Shown here piece by piece: positions 36,183 to 49,022 of a DNA stretch of 64,000 bases. Both the position numbers and the translations under genes were made by a program. Every line of letters begins with the position of its first letter. The first letter of the stretch is position 1. The DNA is from Echeneis naucrates (taxonomy: Eukaryota; Chordata; Actinopteri; Carangiformes; Echeneidae). Where the stretch lies: positions 2,231,872 to 2,295,871 of the forward strand of contig NC_042531.1 in the NCBI RefSeq assembly GCF_900963305.1. The letters run 5' to 3'. The notes under the pieces were generated by a model. It saw only the letters and a list, made by a program, of their open reading frames with translations. It made no database searches and was not told the origin of the DNA.

Positions 36183-37693
36183 ATCCAGAGAGGCTGTGGT
36201 GCTCCAGTAGATTTCTGGCCAGCATCTCCATCAAAACGCTGAATAAGACACTCCTCCCTCTTTTCCTGTAACCAAACAACTGTCTTTTTGTTCTGTGATG
36301 CAATGATCGGAGCCTGGACCTTCATTTGGATTGGATACTTCTATTCAGCACGTCCCTCCACCTAGAAGATTGTACACACAAATATACATTCATATTTAAT
36401 ATCTCTCCAATCATCTTTGGATTTGACACCTTCCACCACAGAGTTGATGCTCCGAGTCCACGCCTGTTGACTTGTTTATAATTTTTATGAGTAAATAAAT
36501 ACCACAATTTGTTGCTGAATTTTTCTTGTGTATATGCTACAGTTTAACTGGTTGATCGATCAGTGATAATTATGTAGAGTGTTTACTGAATGGATCATTG
36601 ACTTTCCTATAAATCATGCCCTTATTTGGAACTAACCCAGGACATAAACTAATTCCCAACCCAGTTTCCCAAAGGACGGCCAGGATGAGTGTTTGTCATG
36701 TGAGTGTTTGTTCTTAAAATGGTAAACTGGTGTTCAACAGCAGAATTCTGAAACATACGGACACTATCCGGTGGGTGTTTCCAAGGAGCAGAAATATCCG
36801 CCCGTTTCCAAATGAACGGTAAGCTATAGTAACTTTATACGTCAAAAATAATGTCATCAATCCGTCAGCCGAGCACGCTAACCAGCTAGCTAACCAGTTA
36901 GCTAGCAGTCCATTTCGAAGGGACTAACTAGTGTAAGTGATCCGGCAGTGAGGTTTACTTAAAGTAGGCTACTCTCGCACAGATATGCTAGCTGGCATCC
37001 ATTTACACAAAGATTGACAAAGAATGGCCGAACAAATGCATTCTCAGTTTATTTTGTTATATAATAAATAACACACCAGTAACCTACACATTGGCTTGTT
37101 CCATTTCGCTTTCCGTACACTCAGCTGTGTTCCTATTTGCGTTTCTTCTTTAAGTACGCACGGTAACTTAGCAACTACGCACGACTCAGCAGTAAATCAG
37201 CGTAAAGGGGAACCGGAACCTGGGGGAACCAAATCGGTCTACACACCGGCTAAAGTGCATTAGCTCCGTGAGTTAGCCGATTAGCACTAAAATGTTTGTC
37301 CTGAAAGACTTCAGTTGAGTATAATGTGATCGGAATTTGCGACAGGATCTGGATATAATGGGGGACGTGAATTCAATATTCTGAAGTTGATTGTAATTAG
37401 CTGTTAAATTGTCATTTTCTGGCAGCGTAATGAAGCGCAGTAAACAAGCTAAGCTAAGCGCTAGCTGCTGCCGTTGTTTGGGGTGTGCTGTTGAATAATG
37501 CATATTTCCATTTTGTTCAGTTTGGTACAGGTAGATGGAAATGTATAACTGGGGGGGAATAATTCATTTCTTTGGTAATAGGTAATGATGTGTCGTTCGT
37601 AAACGATTCGTTCACTTTGAACTAATCTTTCGTATTGACTCCGGATTAACGAGCCATCTCAGTGAATGACTCGTTTTTTGTTTTTTTCTGGTC

Positions 37694-37704
37694 TGCGCAT
37701 GCGC
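37694..37704. promoter_or_regulatory. NRF-1-like palindromic site
   Basis: TGCGCATGCGC in the upstream block, about 4.5 kb from the P start because the L2 lies between. Confidence 0.35.
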
Positions 37705-39065
37705 TCCGCCAGCTCAGATTCGTTCGCGAACGGGTCTTTCTGCCACATGTTCTCCGTGTAGGAATGAGGGATTCGTTCATTTTTCACGTCATGCTGCTGT
37801 TACTGGTGAGGAGAGCTCTGAGACTTTAGCACGAAGGTTGTTGTTAGCTGTGTAGCTATGGGATGGATGTTTATTTTGCCTTTATGATGGAACAAATTCA
37901 TACACGATGGGTCTTCACTGACCAGGTAGGCTAATGTGAATAACCATCAAAGAATGGGAATTTTCCTAATGGAAGGCGGAGCGCTGTGCTACCTGCAAAT
38001 GAAGTAATGAGTAATTCCACCTTCACCAGGCTATGGCCCAAAAGGGGGTTCAATAGTTTAACAAAAGGAAACTTCTGTAGTTCATTTTACTGAATGAAGT
38101 CTTCGGAGGACCAAAAACTGGTAAATGAAATGCTTCAGAGGATACATTTTTTTTAAATCTGATGTAATTTCACTCAATGGCGCTCTTCTTTTAAAATTTA
38201 TTTTAATCGTACATTGGTTGGAAAACAGTGTTCATGTTTTAACCTTGGGTAGGAAAATACTCTGGCGGTGGGACACTTTTCCAAATCAAACAAAAACAAA
38301 CTCTAAATCTGAACCCCGGCAACGAAAAGAATTAGTGTGCAGGTGTAGGGTAGGATTAATATGATTCCTAAAGGGCCCATTAGCGCTCAGAATATCCACA
38401 CATGACATTAGCTCTGAATGACAACCATTAAACCATTAAAAAAAAAAACACATGGTAAGGTGGTTTAGTTTGTGAGGTTGGGAGAGGAAGGAAGGGTGTT
38501 GCAGCTGCCTTAAAAAAACTTTTCCACTTAAGTGTGTCACCAGGTGTCAGCTTGCGTGCTGGGCGGTAAGCGTGTTGCATCATTTCCGGTCACTGGCGGT
38601 TGTGCTCTCTATTGTGCTTTGTCATCTCTGTGTTGTTTCCACTGTTCTTCTGCTATTATTTCCTAATTCACTCGAGTAATCAGGCAGAAAATTATTTTCA
38701 CACCAACACTAGGTTTTAGAAGTCAATATCTCCCCTTTCTCCAAAGGTTATAACCGTTTCTCCTCCTCCGCTAATCAAACTACCCGATTAGCAATGTCCT
38801 CTAGCTCTCTGTCTCCACTCTCTGTTCCTCCTTCTCCTCCTCCTCTCCTCTCCTGTTCTCTGTGCCTCATGTGTAGTTATTCTTCTGCCTCCTTTTATGA
38901 TAGCACCTCTTGTCATAGATGTAGGATGATGGTAGAAATGGAGGCAAAGATTAATGAGTTAGAATCCCTGTTATCCCAGATTTCAATATACATGTTGATG
39001 TAGAAAGCGACAGCCTTAGTTCTGGGTTTCTTTCCCTACTAGACTCAATTGGCTTTTCCCAGCAT

Positions 39066-41426
39066 GTGAATGAACCCACTCACTTTTACAATCATATCCT
39101 TGATCTTGTTCTAACTTATGGCATTGAAATTGACAAGCTAACAATTCTTCCCCAAAATTCTCTCCCGTCTGACCATTACCTTATTACATTTGAGTTTACT
39201 TTAATGGGCTCCACAGCATTGAGGAATAAATTCAGCTATAGAAGATGTTTATCTGAAGCTGCTGTGGCTAAATTTAAAGAGAACATTTGGTCATCATTCC
39301 CAACAATGCCATATCTAAATTTAAATGATGATTTCTCCCATACGCAGGTTGATGACCTTGTGACTAGCACTATGGCCACACTGCGTTCGAATCTTGATAA
39401 TGCCGCCCCTCTGAAAAAGAAAGTATTCAATCTGAGGAGGATGGCTCCCTGGTATAGTTACCAAATCCATGCCTTAAAGCAGACATCAAGGAAATTAGAA
39501 AGAAACTGGCGTTCCAGTAAGTCAGAAGAGTCTCACAGAGCCTGGAAAGACAGCCTAAAAAAGTATAAAAAAGCTCTCTGCAGTGCTAGAAGTTCATATT
39601 ACTCAGCACTCATAGAAGAAAACAAGAACAACCCCAGGTTTCTCTTCAGCACTGTAGCCAGGCTGACAGAGAGCCATAGCTCAGTTGAACCAGTGATCCC
39701 CTTAGCTCTAAGCAGTAATGATTTTATTAACTTTTTTTCAGACAAAATTCTCATGATCAGAGAAAGAATTTATCAGCTCTTGCCTACGTTAGATAAAAAT
39801 CCCCTTCTGAAGACGACAACTGCTGAATCAGCTGCGACGCCTCTTTTACATCTGGAATCATTCTCACCTCTTAATCTCTCAGAGCTAGCTTCTATAGTTT
39901 CATCATCCAGACCGTCAACCTGTCTATTAGACCCAGTACCAACTAGCCTCTTTAAAGAGATCTTTTATTTAATTGAGCTGTTCATTCTAGATTTGGTTAA
40001 TCTGACTTTATTTCTGGGTTACGTACCTCAGGCACTTAAAACTGCGGTCATCAAACCCCAGCTTAAAAAGCCTAATCTTGATCCAGATGTTTTGGCAAAC
40101 TATAGACCCATATCGAACCTTCCATTTATTTCTAAAATCATTGAGAAAGCTGTAGCAAAACAACTACACGAGCATCTGGGTGGGAACAGTTTGTTTGAAG
40201 AGTTTCAGTCAGGATTTAGAGCCCATCATAGCACAGAAACAGCGCTGGTTAAAGTTTCCAATGACATTCTAATGGCCTCAGACGATGGATCAGCCTCCAT
40301 ACTTCTCCTTCTAGATCTTAGTGCTGCATTCGACACCATAGATCATAATATTTTACTACAGAGACTGGAACATGAAATTGGAATTAAAGGAACTGCACTA
40401 AGGTGGTTCAAATCCTACTTATCAGATAGACATCAGTTTGTTCATGTAAACAACAGCTCCTCCTCATGTACTGTAGTCAGTCATGGAGTCCCGCAGGGTT
40501 CGGTACTTGGACCAATCCTCTTTACGCTTTATCTGCTTCCTCTAGGCAACATTATCAGGAAACACAGCATCAATTTCCACTGCTACGCAGACGATACCCA
40601 GCTGTACCTATCAATGAAGCCAAATGAAGTCACTCAGATAGTCAGACTGCAGGCATGTCTTGAAGACATAAAAGTCTGGATGGCTGGAAATTTTTTACTT
40701 CTCAACTCTGACAAAACAGAAGTTATTGTACTCGGTCCTAAGCACCTCAGAAAAATACTATCTAATCATCTCATCAGTCTGGACGGCATTACTTTGGCTT
40801 CCAGCTCCACTGTAAGAAACCTTGGAGTAATTTTTGACCAGGACATGTCCTTTGTCCTTCACATAAAACAAGTTAGTCAGGCAGCTTTCTTCCACCTGAG
40901 AAACATTAGGAAAATCAGAAACATCCTTTCTCAGGATGATGCAGAAAAACTAGTCCATGCATTTGTAACTTCTAGGCTGGACTACTGTAACTCATTACTA
41001 TCTGGATGTCCAAACAAATCTCTAAAAGGCCTTCAGTTAATTCAGAACGCTGCTGCACGAATATTAACAGGAACTAGGAAAAGAGATCACATCTCTCCCG
41101 TGTTAGCTGCTCTTCATTGGCTGCCAGTAAAATATAGAGTAGAATTCAAAATCCTTCTTTTAACATATAAAGCTCTTAATGGCCAAGCTCCATCGTATCT
41201 CAGAGAGCTCATAGTTCCTTACTGTCCTAGCAGGCCACTCCGCTCTCTAGATGGAGGTTTACTTGTGGTTCCTAGAGTCTCCAAGAGTAAATCTGGAGGC
41301 AGATCGTTCAGTTATCAGGCTCCTCTTCTATGGAACCAACTTCCAGCATCGGTCCGGGGGGCGGACTCTTTTGTAACTTTCAAGACCAGGCTTAAAACTT
41401 TCCTGTATGACAGAGCGTACAGTTAA
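39066..41426 (+). CDS. L2 ORF2 fragment: endonuclease C-terminus, reverse transcriptase (open, 786 codons)
   Basis: Open from a GTG and also open upstream to the deletion joint. Residues 1-45 or so are the endonuclease end ([20 protein letters not shown], then [10 protein letters not shown]). RT motifs follow: [10 protein letters not shown] around 345, [12 protein letters not shown] from 416, [10 protein letters not shown] from 474, and YADD at 507-510. The thumb and C-terminal region ([20 protein letters not shown]) end in a normal L2 terminus. Catalytic Asp residues of RT are present, but the nuclease active site is gone, so the protein could not open its own target. It is a LINE product, not a host gene. 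Expression, if any, would be from read-through. Confidence 0.88.
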   Translation: MNEPTHFYNHILDLVLTYGIEIDKLTILPQNSLPSDHYLITFEFTLMGSTALRNKFSYRRCLSEAAVAKFKENIWSSFPTMPYLNLNDDFSHTQVDDLVTSTMATLRSNLDNAAPLKKKVFNLRRMAPWYSYQIHALKQTSRKLERNWRSSKSEESHRAWKDSLKKYKKALCSARSSYYSALIEENKNNPRFLFSTVARLTESHSSVEPVIPLALSSNDFINFFSDKILMIRERIYQLLPTLDKNPLLKTTTAESAATPLLHLESFSPLNLSELASIVSSSRPSTCLLDPVPTSLFKEIFYLIELFILDLVNLTLFLGYVPQALKTAVIKPQLKKPNLDPDVLANYRPISNLPFISKIIEKAVAKQLHEHLGGNSLFEEFQSGFRAHHSTETALVKVSNDILMASDDGSASILLLLDLSAAFDTIDHNILLQRLEHEIGIKGTALRWFKSYLSDRHQFVHVNNSSSSCTVVSHGVPQGSVLGPILFTLYLLPLGNIIRKHSINFHCYADDTQLYLSMKPNEVTQIVRLQACLEDIKVWMAGNFLLLNSDKTEVIVLGPKHLRKILSNHLISLDGITLASSSTVRNLGVIFDQDMSFVLHIKQVSQAAFFHLRNIRKIRNILSQDDAEKLVHAFVTSRLDYCNSLLSGCPNKSLKGLQLIQNAAARILTGTRKRDHISPVLAALHWLPVKYRVEFKILLLTYKALNGQAPSYLRELIVPYCPSRPLRSLDGGLLVVPRVSKSKSGGRSFSYQAPLLWNQLPASVRGADSFVTFKTRLKTFLYDRAYS

Positions 41427-41486
41427 AAAGTCCTCTACTCTTTAGCTATGCTGCTATAGGCCGAGGCTGCTGGGGGAAGGACTGAG

Positions 41487-41488
<2 letters not shown>

Positions 41489-41530
<42 letters not shown>
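41489..41530. repeat. CT microsatellite in L2 3' region
   Basis: A (TC)n tract of 42 nt, equal to C1 and shorter than C3. Confidence 0.95.
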
Positions 41531-41532
<2 letters not shown>

Positions 41533-42199
41533 TGCATGCGCTGATAAAAACCATCCTTCTTAAAAAAAAAAAAAAAAAAAAAAATAGTTTCACCCAGTTC
41601 TAAGCATTTATACTGCATTTACTAACCATGTTCTGCCAAAGTCTCTGTCTCTCCCAGTTCCTCTCCTCTCTCTCCCTGTCCTCATCTCCATCCCATGTTC
41701 CTGCAACACCTGCTGGTCCCATATAGCATGAATTCTGTATTACAGCTCAACTCCATGAACTTCATGCAACAACATGTTCCTGCCTACACCCCCCCCAACA
41801 CCCCCCCCAATGCCTCTCTCTCTCTCTCTCTCTCTCAACCCAACCGGTCGAGGCAGATGGCCGCCCCCCCTGAGCCTGGTTCTGCTCGAAGTTTCTGCCT
41901 CTTAAAGGAAGTTTTTCCTTGCCACTGTTGCCAGGTGCTTGCTCATCGGGGGATCTGTTGGGTCTCTTTAAATAAATTTATAAAGAGTTTGGTCTAGACC
42001 TGCTCTATATGGGTTAGGGTTAGTGCCTTGATGTAACTTTGTTATGATTTGGCGCTATACAAATAAATCTGATTTGATTTGAAGTGTCAGGAGTTGGAAC
42101 TGAGGAGGAGAGAAAGAAAAGAAATAAATTAGCTGTACGGCAAAGATCTTTCATCAGAAGAGCTGACAGAGCTCATCAACCTCTCCTCTGTCTCTGAAT

Positions 42200-43419
42200 A
42201 TGGAGGTATGGGAAGAAGTTGAACTCTGCTTTCCCCAACTCAACAGCTCCTGCAGGAAGACTGTGCGTCCTCATTCTGAAGCCTTGTGCATTTACTCTCT
42301 GCTGTCCATCATCACTCTGCTCACTGTGGTTCTTAACCTGCTGGTCATCATCTCCATCTCCCACTTCAGGCAGTGATACGTTTTCTCTGAATTCCTTCAA
42401 AGATCTTTACTTTTCACTTGCTGTTTTGCAACAACACATTTAGGTTACTGGTTGTAGTGGACATAATCTGTAGTACAGTGTTTTATATAGCTATGATAGT
42501 GAGCAGTGAATACTACAGATTTTATTAACTTCTAATAACGTGTATTGCTACAGCTACTAGATATAACAGTGTCTTGAGTGTTGATGTTATTTCTTTTCAG
42601 GCAGCTCCACACCACCACCAACCTCCTCCTCCTCTCTCTGGCTGCTGCTGACTTTGTAGTGGGTCTCTTGCAGATGCCAGTTCTTCTTCTCCAGAACCAA
42701 GGCTGCTGGTTCCTGGGTGACTTTATGTGTGGTGTGCATTACTTTCTGGGGTTCCTGGTTGTCAGTGTTTCAGTAGGAAACATGGTGCTGATATCTGTTG
42801 ATCGCTACATTGCTATTTGTGAGCCCATGGTTTACTCCACCAGAGTTACCCTAAAGAGAGTTCAGCTCTGTGTTTGTCTGTGCTGGATATTTCTGCTGTT
42901 CACAGCAGCTGGATACTTCGGGATTTCCTAAAACGTCCAAACAGGTATAACTCCTGTTATGGCGATTGTGTCGTTGTGGTAAACTTTGTTGAAGGAGCTG
43001 TTGATCTTGTTGTGACCTTTTTAGGCCCCATTTTAGTCATCATAGTTTTGTACTTGCGAGTTTTTGTGGTGGCTGTGTCTCAGGCTCGTGCCATGCGCTG
43101 TCACATTGCAGCTGTCACACTACAACTTTCAGGGAGTGTAAAAGCTAAAAAATCAGAAATGAAAGCAGCCAGGACTCTGGGTATTGTAGTAGCTGTGTTT
43201 CTGTTGTGTTGCTCTCCATATTATTGTTTTGCTGTTGCAGCTGAGAATAATTTAGTCGGGGCGTCATCTTCACCCATTGAGATTTGGCTGGTGTATTTCA
43301 ACTCCTGTCTAAACCCTGTGATCTATGTCTTTTTCTACCCCTGCTTCAGAAAATCTATTAAAAACATCATTACATGTCAGATACTGCAGCCTGGCTCCAG
43401 TCAGACCAGTTTAATGTAG
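42200..43419 (+). pseudogene. P-family TAAR, C2 copy, one frameshift
   Basis: Exon 1 is 42200-42369 and exon 2 is 42601-43419 (819 nt). A T is missing from the run at about 42890 (GATATTTCTG), in TM4; the two halves overlap in different frames. Other changes from A2: Gln81 for Met in TM2, Leu85, Cys261, Pro282, and Cys305 for Trp in the TAAR TM7-helix 8 signature. Gln81, Pro282 and Cys305 are shared with C3, not with C1. Intron 42370-42600 is GC-AG. Loss of Trp305 would weaken the family signature even if the frame were whole. Confidence 0.85.
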
Positions 43420-43507
43420 AAAGAGATTTTTTTACATTATCAATGCACTAAATTTAAGCCTGGAAAAGTTGTCTGTTCCCACATTTTTGTTGATTTGGAT
43501 ATAAACC

Positions 43508-43562
43508 AGCACCACAGCCTCTCTGGATATGGAGACCCTGGAGGAAGCTGAACTCTGCTTTC
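43508..43562 (+). pseudogene. Ectopic fragment of M-family exon 1
   Basis: Third copy of the 55-bp plus-strand scrap, inside the 264-bp segment kept in this unit. Confidence 0.8.
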
Positions 43563-44675
43563 TACTGGTGTGTTAATTAATATATAACTAAATACCAACC
43601 TGTTGTAAAGCCTGCTGTACTTTCACACAGTCTGATATCCTGGAAATATCTTCCTACTAAGTTGACAACTGCTCCAGGCACTCTAAAATAATCAAATGCC
43701 TCCCAGACAAGGCTATGTAAATTCATGTCTGTAAAAGTTTTCTGTTCCCACATTTTAGTTGATTTGGATATAAACCTTCATATAAATTGATCTTGTGAAT
43801 TTAATTTCAATGTTTTGACAAAAATGTGACAGAATTGCTTGCAAAACCTGCTTTCCTTTTTCAAAAAAGAAAAATGTTTCCACCAATTTTATCTGCTCTT
43901 GATAAAAGAATAATTGGCCAAATATTAAATCAATGTCGTCATTAGTTCAGAGTACTGAGTCACTCTCTATCTTGAGTTTGGATGATTCTTTATTATTTTC
44001 ACATTCCCTCCTAAATACAGAACAGTTACAGTTACAGAAGCCATGTTAATTCATTACTCAATAAAATCAAAAGTCAGCGTCCTATAATGTTCTATTGTTT
44101 CGAGGTCAATCAAATTGGGCATTATTTTACTAATCTGTTTGTTTGTTTTGTTTTTTTTTATTACTTGTATAACATGCATTGTGTGATCATGCCCCAGATG
44201 ATGGTGTGCATATTCCCCTGTACACAGTCCAAGGAAAGAGTGGCCTCTGTGTTCATATCTATAAAACATGACACACAGTTCAGAAGTTATTGATCTCAGT
44301 TCAGTGTTTTGTCTGTAATTGTTTTCACGGCACTCAGACTAATTATAATGTACCAATCAGAGTAGAATAGAGACTATTAGGACAATTACATCAATAAAAC
44401 TTTGTAGTCCTGTAATGTGGAAAATTGTGATTTGCTAATGAAAGCAACTACACATTCAATGAAAAGGCATAGGTTTTATATGCAATATAAAGTGTGTCAC
44501 GTTAAGTGTTCCACAATATACTTGGATTTATTTTATATTATATTTATGTTATTGTAGACATTCTGATGTTTATCAGTGTGGCTGTGAAAGAAGGGAGCAG
44601 GAAGTCTGGGGGTGTAGAGGGAGAGGACTGGCAGCAAAGGGGGCAATGCAATTTTTTACTTTTCCTTAAGCTTAG

Positions 44676-44681
44676 TTTATT
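44676..44681 (-). terminator. Polyadenylation signal of the C2 M gene
   Basis: AATAAA on the minus strand, 270 bp past the stop. Confidence 0.5.
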
Positions 44682-44950
44682 CAGAAAACATGGATGAGCA
44701 ATCACAATATTGACATACATGGCTGATTTAGCAACAACAAAAACAATCATTCAGCTCAGTTAAAGGTTTTAAATTCAGCCACTTACAGATGAGCAATATC
44801 ATTTTGACAAAAAGGAAAGCAACATCATGCTGGAGGCACTGACTCTTTATGTCCCAGGCAAGAAAATCAGATAACCTAATGAGCAAGTCATTTTTCATAT
44901 TTTATCCTGGCATGAAGTAACAGCAAGAAATCCTTATTTGAACTCTTTTC

Positions 44951-46145
44951 CTACAGTATGTTAGCATCAGAGGAATAAGGCTGCAGTATCTGAAGTGTGA
45001 CAATCTGACGAATACACTTTCTAAACCAAGGATAGAAAAAAGCATAGATCAGTGGATTTAGACAGGAGTTACTAGAAAGTAGCCAGATCCCAAAAACTGA
45101 AATTTCCACATCACTTGACATGTCCTGGCCTGCGATTGAGGGATAAAAATAAGGACAGAAACATATTAGAAACACAACTACAACAACACCAAGAGTCCTG
45201 GCTGCTTTTCTCTCAGACTTATTAGCGCTCACATGAACTGAATTCTGGACTTTCACTGCTGCAGTATGAGACCTCAGAGCTCGAGCCTGTGACACAGCCA
45301 CCACAAATACTTTCATATACAGAGTTATGATAACGGAAATGGGACCTATAAAAGTCAACACGCCATCTAAAGCTCCTGTTACGAAGTTAATAACAACTAC
45401 ACACTCTCCATAGCAGGAATTATACCTATCTGGGTGTTTCAGGAAGACATTCAGTATCACACCGTTATACAAGACAGAACAGGCCCAACACAGACCAACA
45501 CTGACTTTAACTCTGTTTAGAGTGACTTTAGTGGAGTAATGCAAAGGGTCACAAATGGCCACATAACGGTCAACCGATATGAGCACCATATTTCCTACTG
45601 AGGCAATTGGAAGGACAAAAGAGACATAAATAAACAGTCTGCATGTCAAGCTCCCCAAAACCCAGCAGCCTTCTTTAAGGAGGATTTGAACTGGCATCAG
45701 CAGGAGTCCGACAAGGAAGTCTGAGACAGCCAGAGAGAGGAGGAGGAGGTTGGTGGAGGTGTGTAGCTGCCTGGAGAAAGAAAACCATACTGAGCCCATT
45801 AGTCTCTGCAGCAGATGGAACACCATGATTCTTTAAACAGTGTTCACATGCAGCAGCAGTTTTAAATACAGCTGTCTAAAATAGTCACAATTACATTTCC
45901 TTACATAGAAATCATTCAAACTTTTCATCTGAATAAAATAAAAATAATTTTGTGTTAATGTTTTGAAGTTTATGCCTGAAGTGGGAGATAGAGATGATGA
46001 CCAGCAGGTTGAGACAGACAGTCAGTACGGTGATGGAGGACAGCAGAATGTAAAGGAAAACGTTTGTGGCGTAATGCTGTAACTTCTTCCTGCATGAAGT
46101 GTTCATCTGTGGAAAGCAGAGTTCAGCTTCCTCCAGGGTCTCCAT
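44951..46145 (-). CDS. M-family TAAR (C2), intact
   Basis: Exons are 45976-46145 and 44951-45770, 329 residues; intron 45771-45975 is GC-AG. Compared with B1: Ile104 for Tyr (3.29), Val187 for Leu in TM5, Val194 for Met, Pro267 and Met274. TM7 is the B-type Leu-Ser-Ser (288-290). Ser107 (3.32), Asp192 (5.42), DRY and NPLIY are kept. The upstream 61-codon ORF (46103-46288) is present with two changes (LYDGD). Converges on the C2 P gene 1.5 kb away. Confidence 0.92.
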
Positions 46146-47659
46146 ATCCAGAGAGGCTGTGGTGCTCCAGTAGATTTCTGGCCAGCATCTCCATCATAAA
46201 GCTGAATAAGACACTCCTCCCTCTTTTCCTGTAACCAAACAACTGTCTTTTTGTTCTGTGATGCAATGATCGGAGCCTGGACCTTCATTTGGATTGGATA
46301 CTTCTATTCAGCACGTCCCTCCACCTAGAAGATTGTACACACAAATATACATTCATATTTAATATCTCTCCAATCATCTTTGGATTTGACACCTTCCACC
46401 ACAGAGTTGATGCTCCGAGTCCACGCCTGTTGACTTGTTTATAATTTTTATGAGTAAATAAATACCACGCTTTGTTGCTGAATTTTTCTTGTGTATATGC
46501 TACAGTTTAACTGGTTGATCGATCAGTGATAATTATGTAGAGTGTTTACTGAATGGATCCTTGACTTTCGTATAAATCATGCCCTTACTTGGAACTAACC
46601 CAGGACATAAACTAATTCCCAACCCAGTTTCCCAAAGGACGGCCAGGATGAGTGTTTGTCATGTGAGTGTTTGTTCTTAAAATGGTAAACTTGTGTTCAA
46701 CAGTTCGTGAATTCTGAAACATACGGACACTATCCGGTGGGTGTTTCCGAGGAGCAGAAATATCCGCCCGTTTCCAAATGAACGGTAAGCTATAGTAACT
46801 TTATACGTCAAAAATAATGTCATCAGTTCGTCAGCCGAGCACGCTAACCAGCTAGCTAACCAGTTAGCTAGCAGTCCATTTCGAAGGGACTAACTAGTGT
46901 AAGTGATCCGGCAGTGAGGTTTACTTAACGTAGGCTACTCTCGCACAGATATGCTAGCTGGCATCCATTTACACAAAGATTGACAAAGAATGGCCGAACA
47001 AATGCATTCTCAGTTTATTTAGTTATATAATAAATAACACACCAGTAACCTACACATTGGCTTGTTCCATTTCGCTTTCCGTACACTCAGCTGTGTTCCT
47101 ATTTGCGTTTCTTCTTTAAGTACGCACGGTAACTTAGCAACTACGCACGACTCAGCAGTAAATCAGCGTAAAGGGGAACCGGAACCTGGGGGAACCAAAT
47201 CGGTCTACACACCGGCTAAAGTGCATTAGCTCCGTGAGTTAGCCGATTAGCACTAAAATGTTTGTCCTGAAAGACTTCAGTTGAGTATAATGTGATCGGA
47301 ATTTGCGGCAGGATCTGGATATAATGGGGGACGTGAATTCAATATTCTGAAGTTGATTGTAATTAGCTGTTAAATTGTCATTTTCTGGCAGCGTAATGAA
47401 GCGCAGTAAACGAGCTAAGCTAAGCGCTAGCTGCTGCCGTTGTTTGGGGTGTGCTGTTGAATAATGCATATTTCCATTTTGTTCAGTTTGGTACAGGTAG
47501 ATGGAAATGTATAACTGGGGGGGAATAATTCATTTCTTTGGTAATAGGTAATGATGTGTCGTTCGTAAACGATTCGTTCACTTTGAACTAATCTTTCGTA
47601 TTGACTCCGGATTAACGAGCCATCTCAGTGAATGACTCGTTTTTTGTTTTTTTCTGGTC

Positions 47660-47670
47660 TGCGCATGCGC
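47660..47670. promoter_or_regulatory. NRF-1-like palindromic site
   Basis: TGCGCATGCGC, followed 17 bp later by the CGTTCGCGAACG palindrome. Confidence 0.35.
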
Positions 47671-49022
47671 TCCGCCAGCTCAGATTCGTTCGCGAACGGG
47701 TCTTTCTGCCACATGTTCTCCGTGTAGGAATGAGGGATTCGTTCATTTTTCACGTCATGCTGCTGTTACTGGTGAGGAGAGCTCTGAGACTTTAGCACGA
47801 AGGTTGTTGTTAGCTGTGTAGCTATGGGATGGATGTTTATTTTGCCTTTATGATGGAACAAATTCATACACGATGGGTCTTCACTGACCAGGTAGGCTAA
47901 TGTGAATAACCATCAAAGAATGGGAAATTTCCTAATGGAAGGCGGAGCGCTGTGCTACCTGCAAATGAAGTAATGAGTAATTCCACCTTCACCAGGCTAT
48001 GGCCCAAAAGGGGGTTCAATAGTTTAACAAAAGGAAACTTCTGTAGTTCATTTTACTGAATGAAGTCTTCGGAGGACCAAAAACTGGTAAATGAAATGCT
48101 TCAGAGGATACATTTTTTTAAATCTGATGTAATTTCACTCAATGGCGCTCTTCTTTTAAAATTTATTTTAATCGTACATTGGTTGGAAAACAGTGTTCAT
48201 GTTTTAACCTTGGGTAGGAAAATACTCTGGCGGTGGGACACTTCTCCAAATCAAACAAAAACAAACTCTAAATCTGAACCCCGGCAACGAAAAGAATTAG
48301 TGTGCAGGTGTAGGGTAGGATTAATATGATTCCTAAAGGGCCCATTAGCGCTCAGAATATCCACACATGACATTAGCTCTGAATGACAACCATTAAACCA
48401 TTAAAAAAAAAAACACAAGGTAAGGTGGTTTAGTTTGTGAGGTTGGGAGAGGAAGGAAGGGTGTTGCAGCTGCCTTAAAAAAACTTTTCCACTTAAGTGT
48501 GTCACCAGGTGTCAGCTTGCGTGCTGGGCGGTAAGCGTGTTGCATCATTTCCGGTCACTGGCGTTTGTGCTCTCTATTGTGCTTTGTCATCTCTGTGTTG
48601 TTTCCACTGTTCTTCTGCTATTATTTCCTAATTCACTCGAGTAATCAGGCAGAAAATTATTTTCACACCAACACTAGGTTTTAGAAGTCAATATCTCCCC
48701 TTTCTCCAAAGGTTATCTCCTCCTCCGCTAATCAAACTACCCGATTAGCAATGTCCTCTAGCTCTCTGTCTCCACTCTCTGTTCCTCCTTCTCCTCCTCC
48801 TCTCCTCTCCTGTTCTCTGTGCCTCATGTGTAGTCATTCTTCTGCCTCCTTTTATGATAGCACCTCTTGTCATAGATGTAGGATGATGGTAGAAATGGAG
48901 GCAAAGATTAATGAGTTAGAATCCCTGTTATCCCAGATTTCAATATACATGTTGATGTAGAAAGCGACAGCCTTAGTTCTGGGTTTCTTTCCCTACTAGA
49001 CTCAATTGGCTTTTCCCAGCAT

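Larger units (their letters stand above)
29883..36327. repeat. TAAR tandem unit B2 (type B)
   Basis: Best-quality type B unit. It opens with a perfect-armed A/T inverted repeat (29939-29971). The next kilobase (30010-31015) is non-coding and unrecognised. Then come the P relic, the REL LINE and 1.34 kb of normal inter-receptor flank (33646-34986) with no gene, ending in an intact M receptor. Confidence 0.92.
38536..42081 (+). mobile_element. L2-clade LINE, internally deleted, C2 copy
   Basis: Bounded by AAGTGT (38530-38535 and 42082-42087). An ORF1-like start (38794-39003, Cys-rich then helical) is joined at about 38967 to the last quarter of the endonuclease ([12 protein letters not shown]). 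Most of ORF1 and the N-terminal catalytic part of the endonuclease are therefore missing. The 3' UTR has two CT tracts (41489-41530 and about 41815-41836), an A run, and the L2 end with TGATT repeats. Sharing of the deletion and TSD by C1, C2 and C3 shows one insertion copied with the unit. Confidence 0.93.
36328..46290. repeat. TAAR tandem unit C2 (type C, with 264-bp insert)
   Basis: The upstream block 36328-38529 is non-coding, with the 22-bp inverted repeat at 36885-36906. It is followed by the L2 and the P receptor. The 1.53 kb between receptors (43420-44950) keeps the 264-bp segment lost in C1 and C3. The M receptor is intact. Its TM3 and TM7 pocket states match B1/B2 more than C1/C3, so the unit is a mosaic. 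Confidence 0.9.

Noticed and set aside
42176-42400. A 74-codon minus-strand ORF over P exon 1
   Set aside because: Antisense to exon 1 and repeated only with it.
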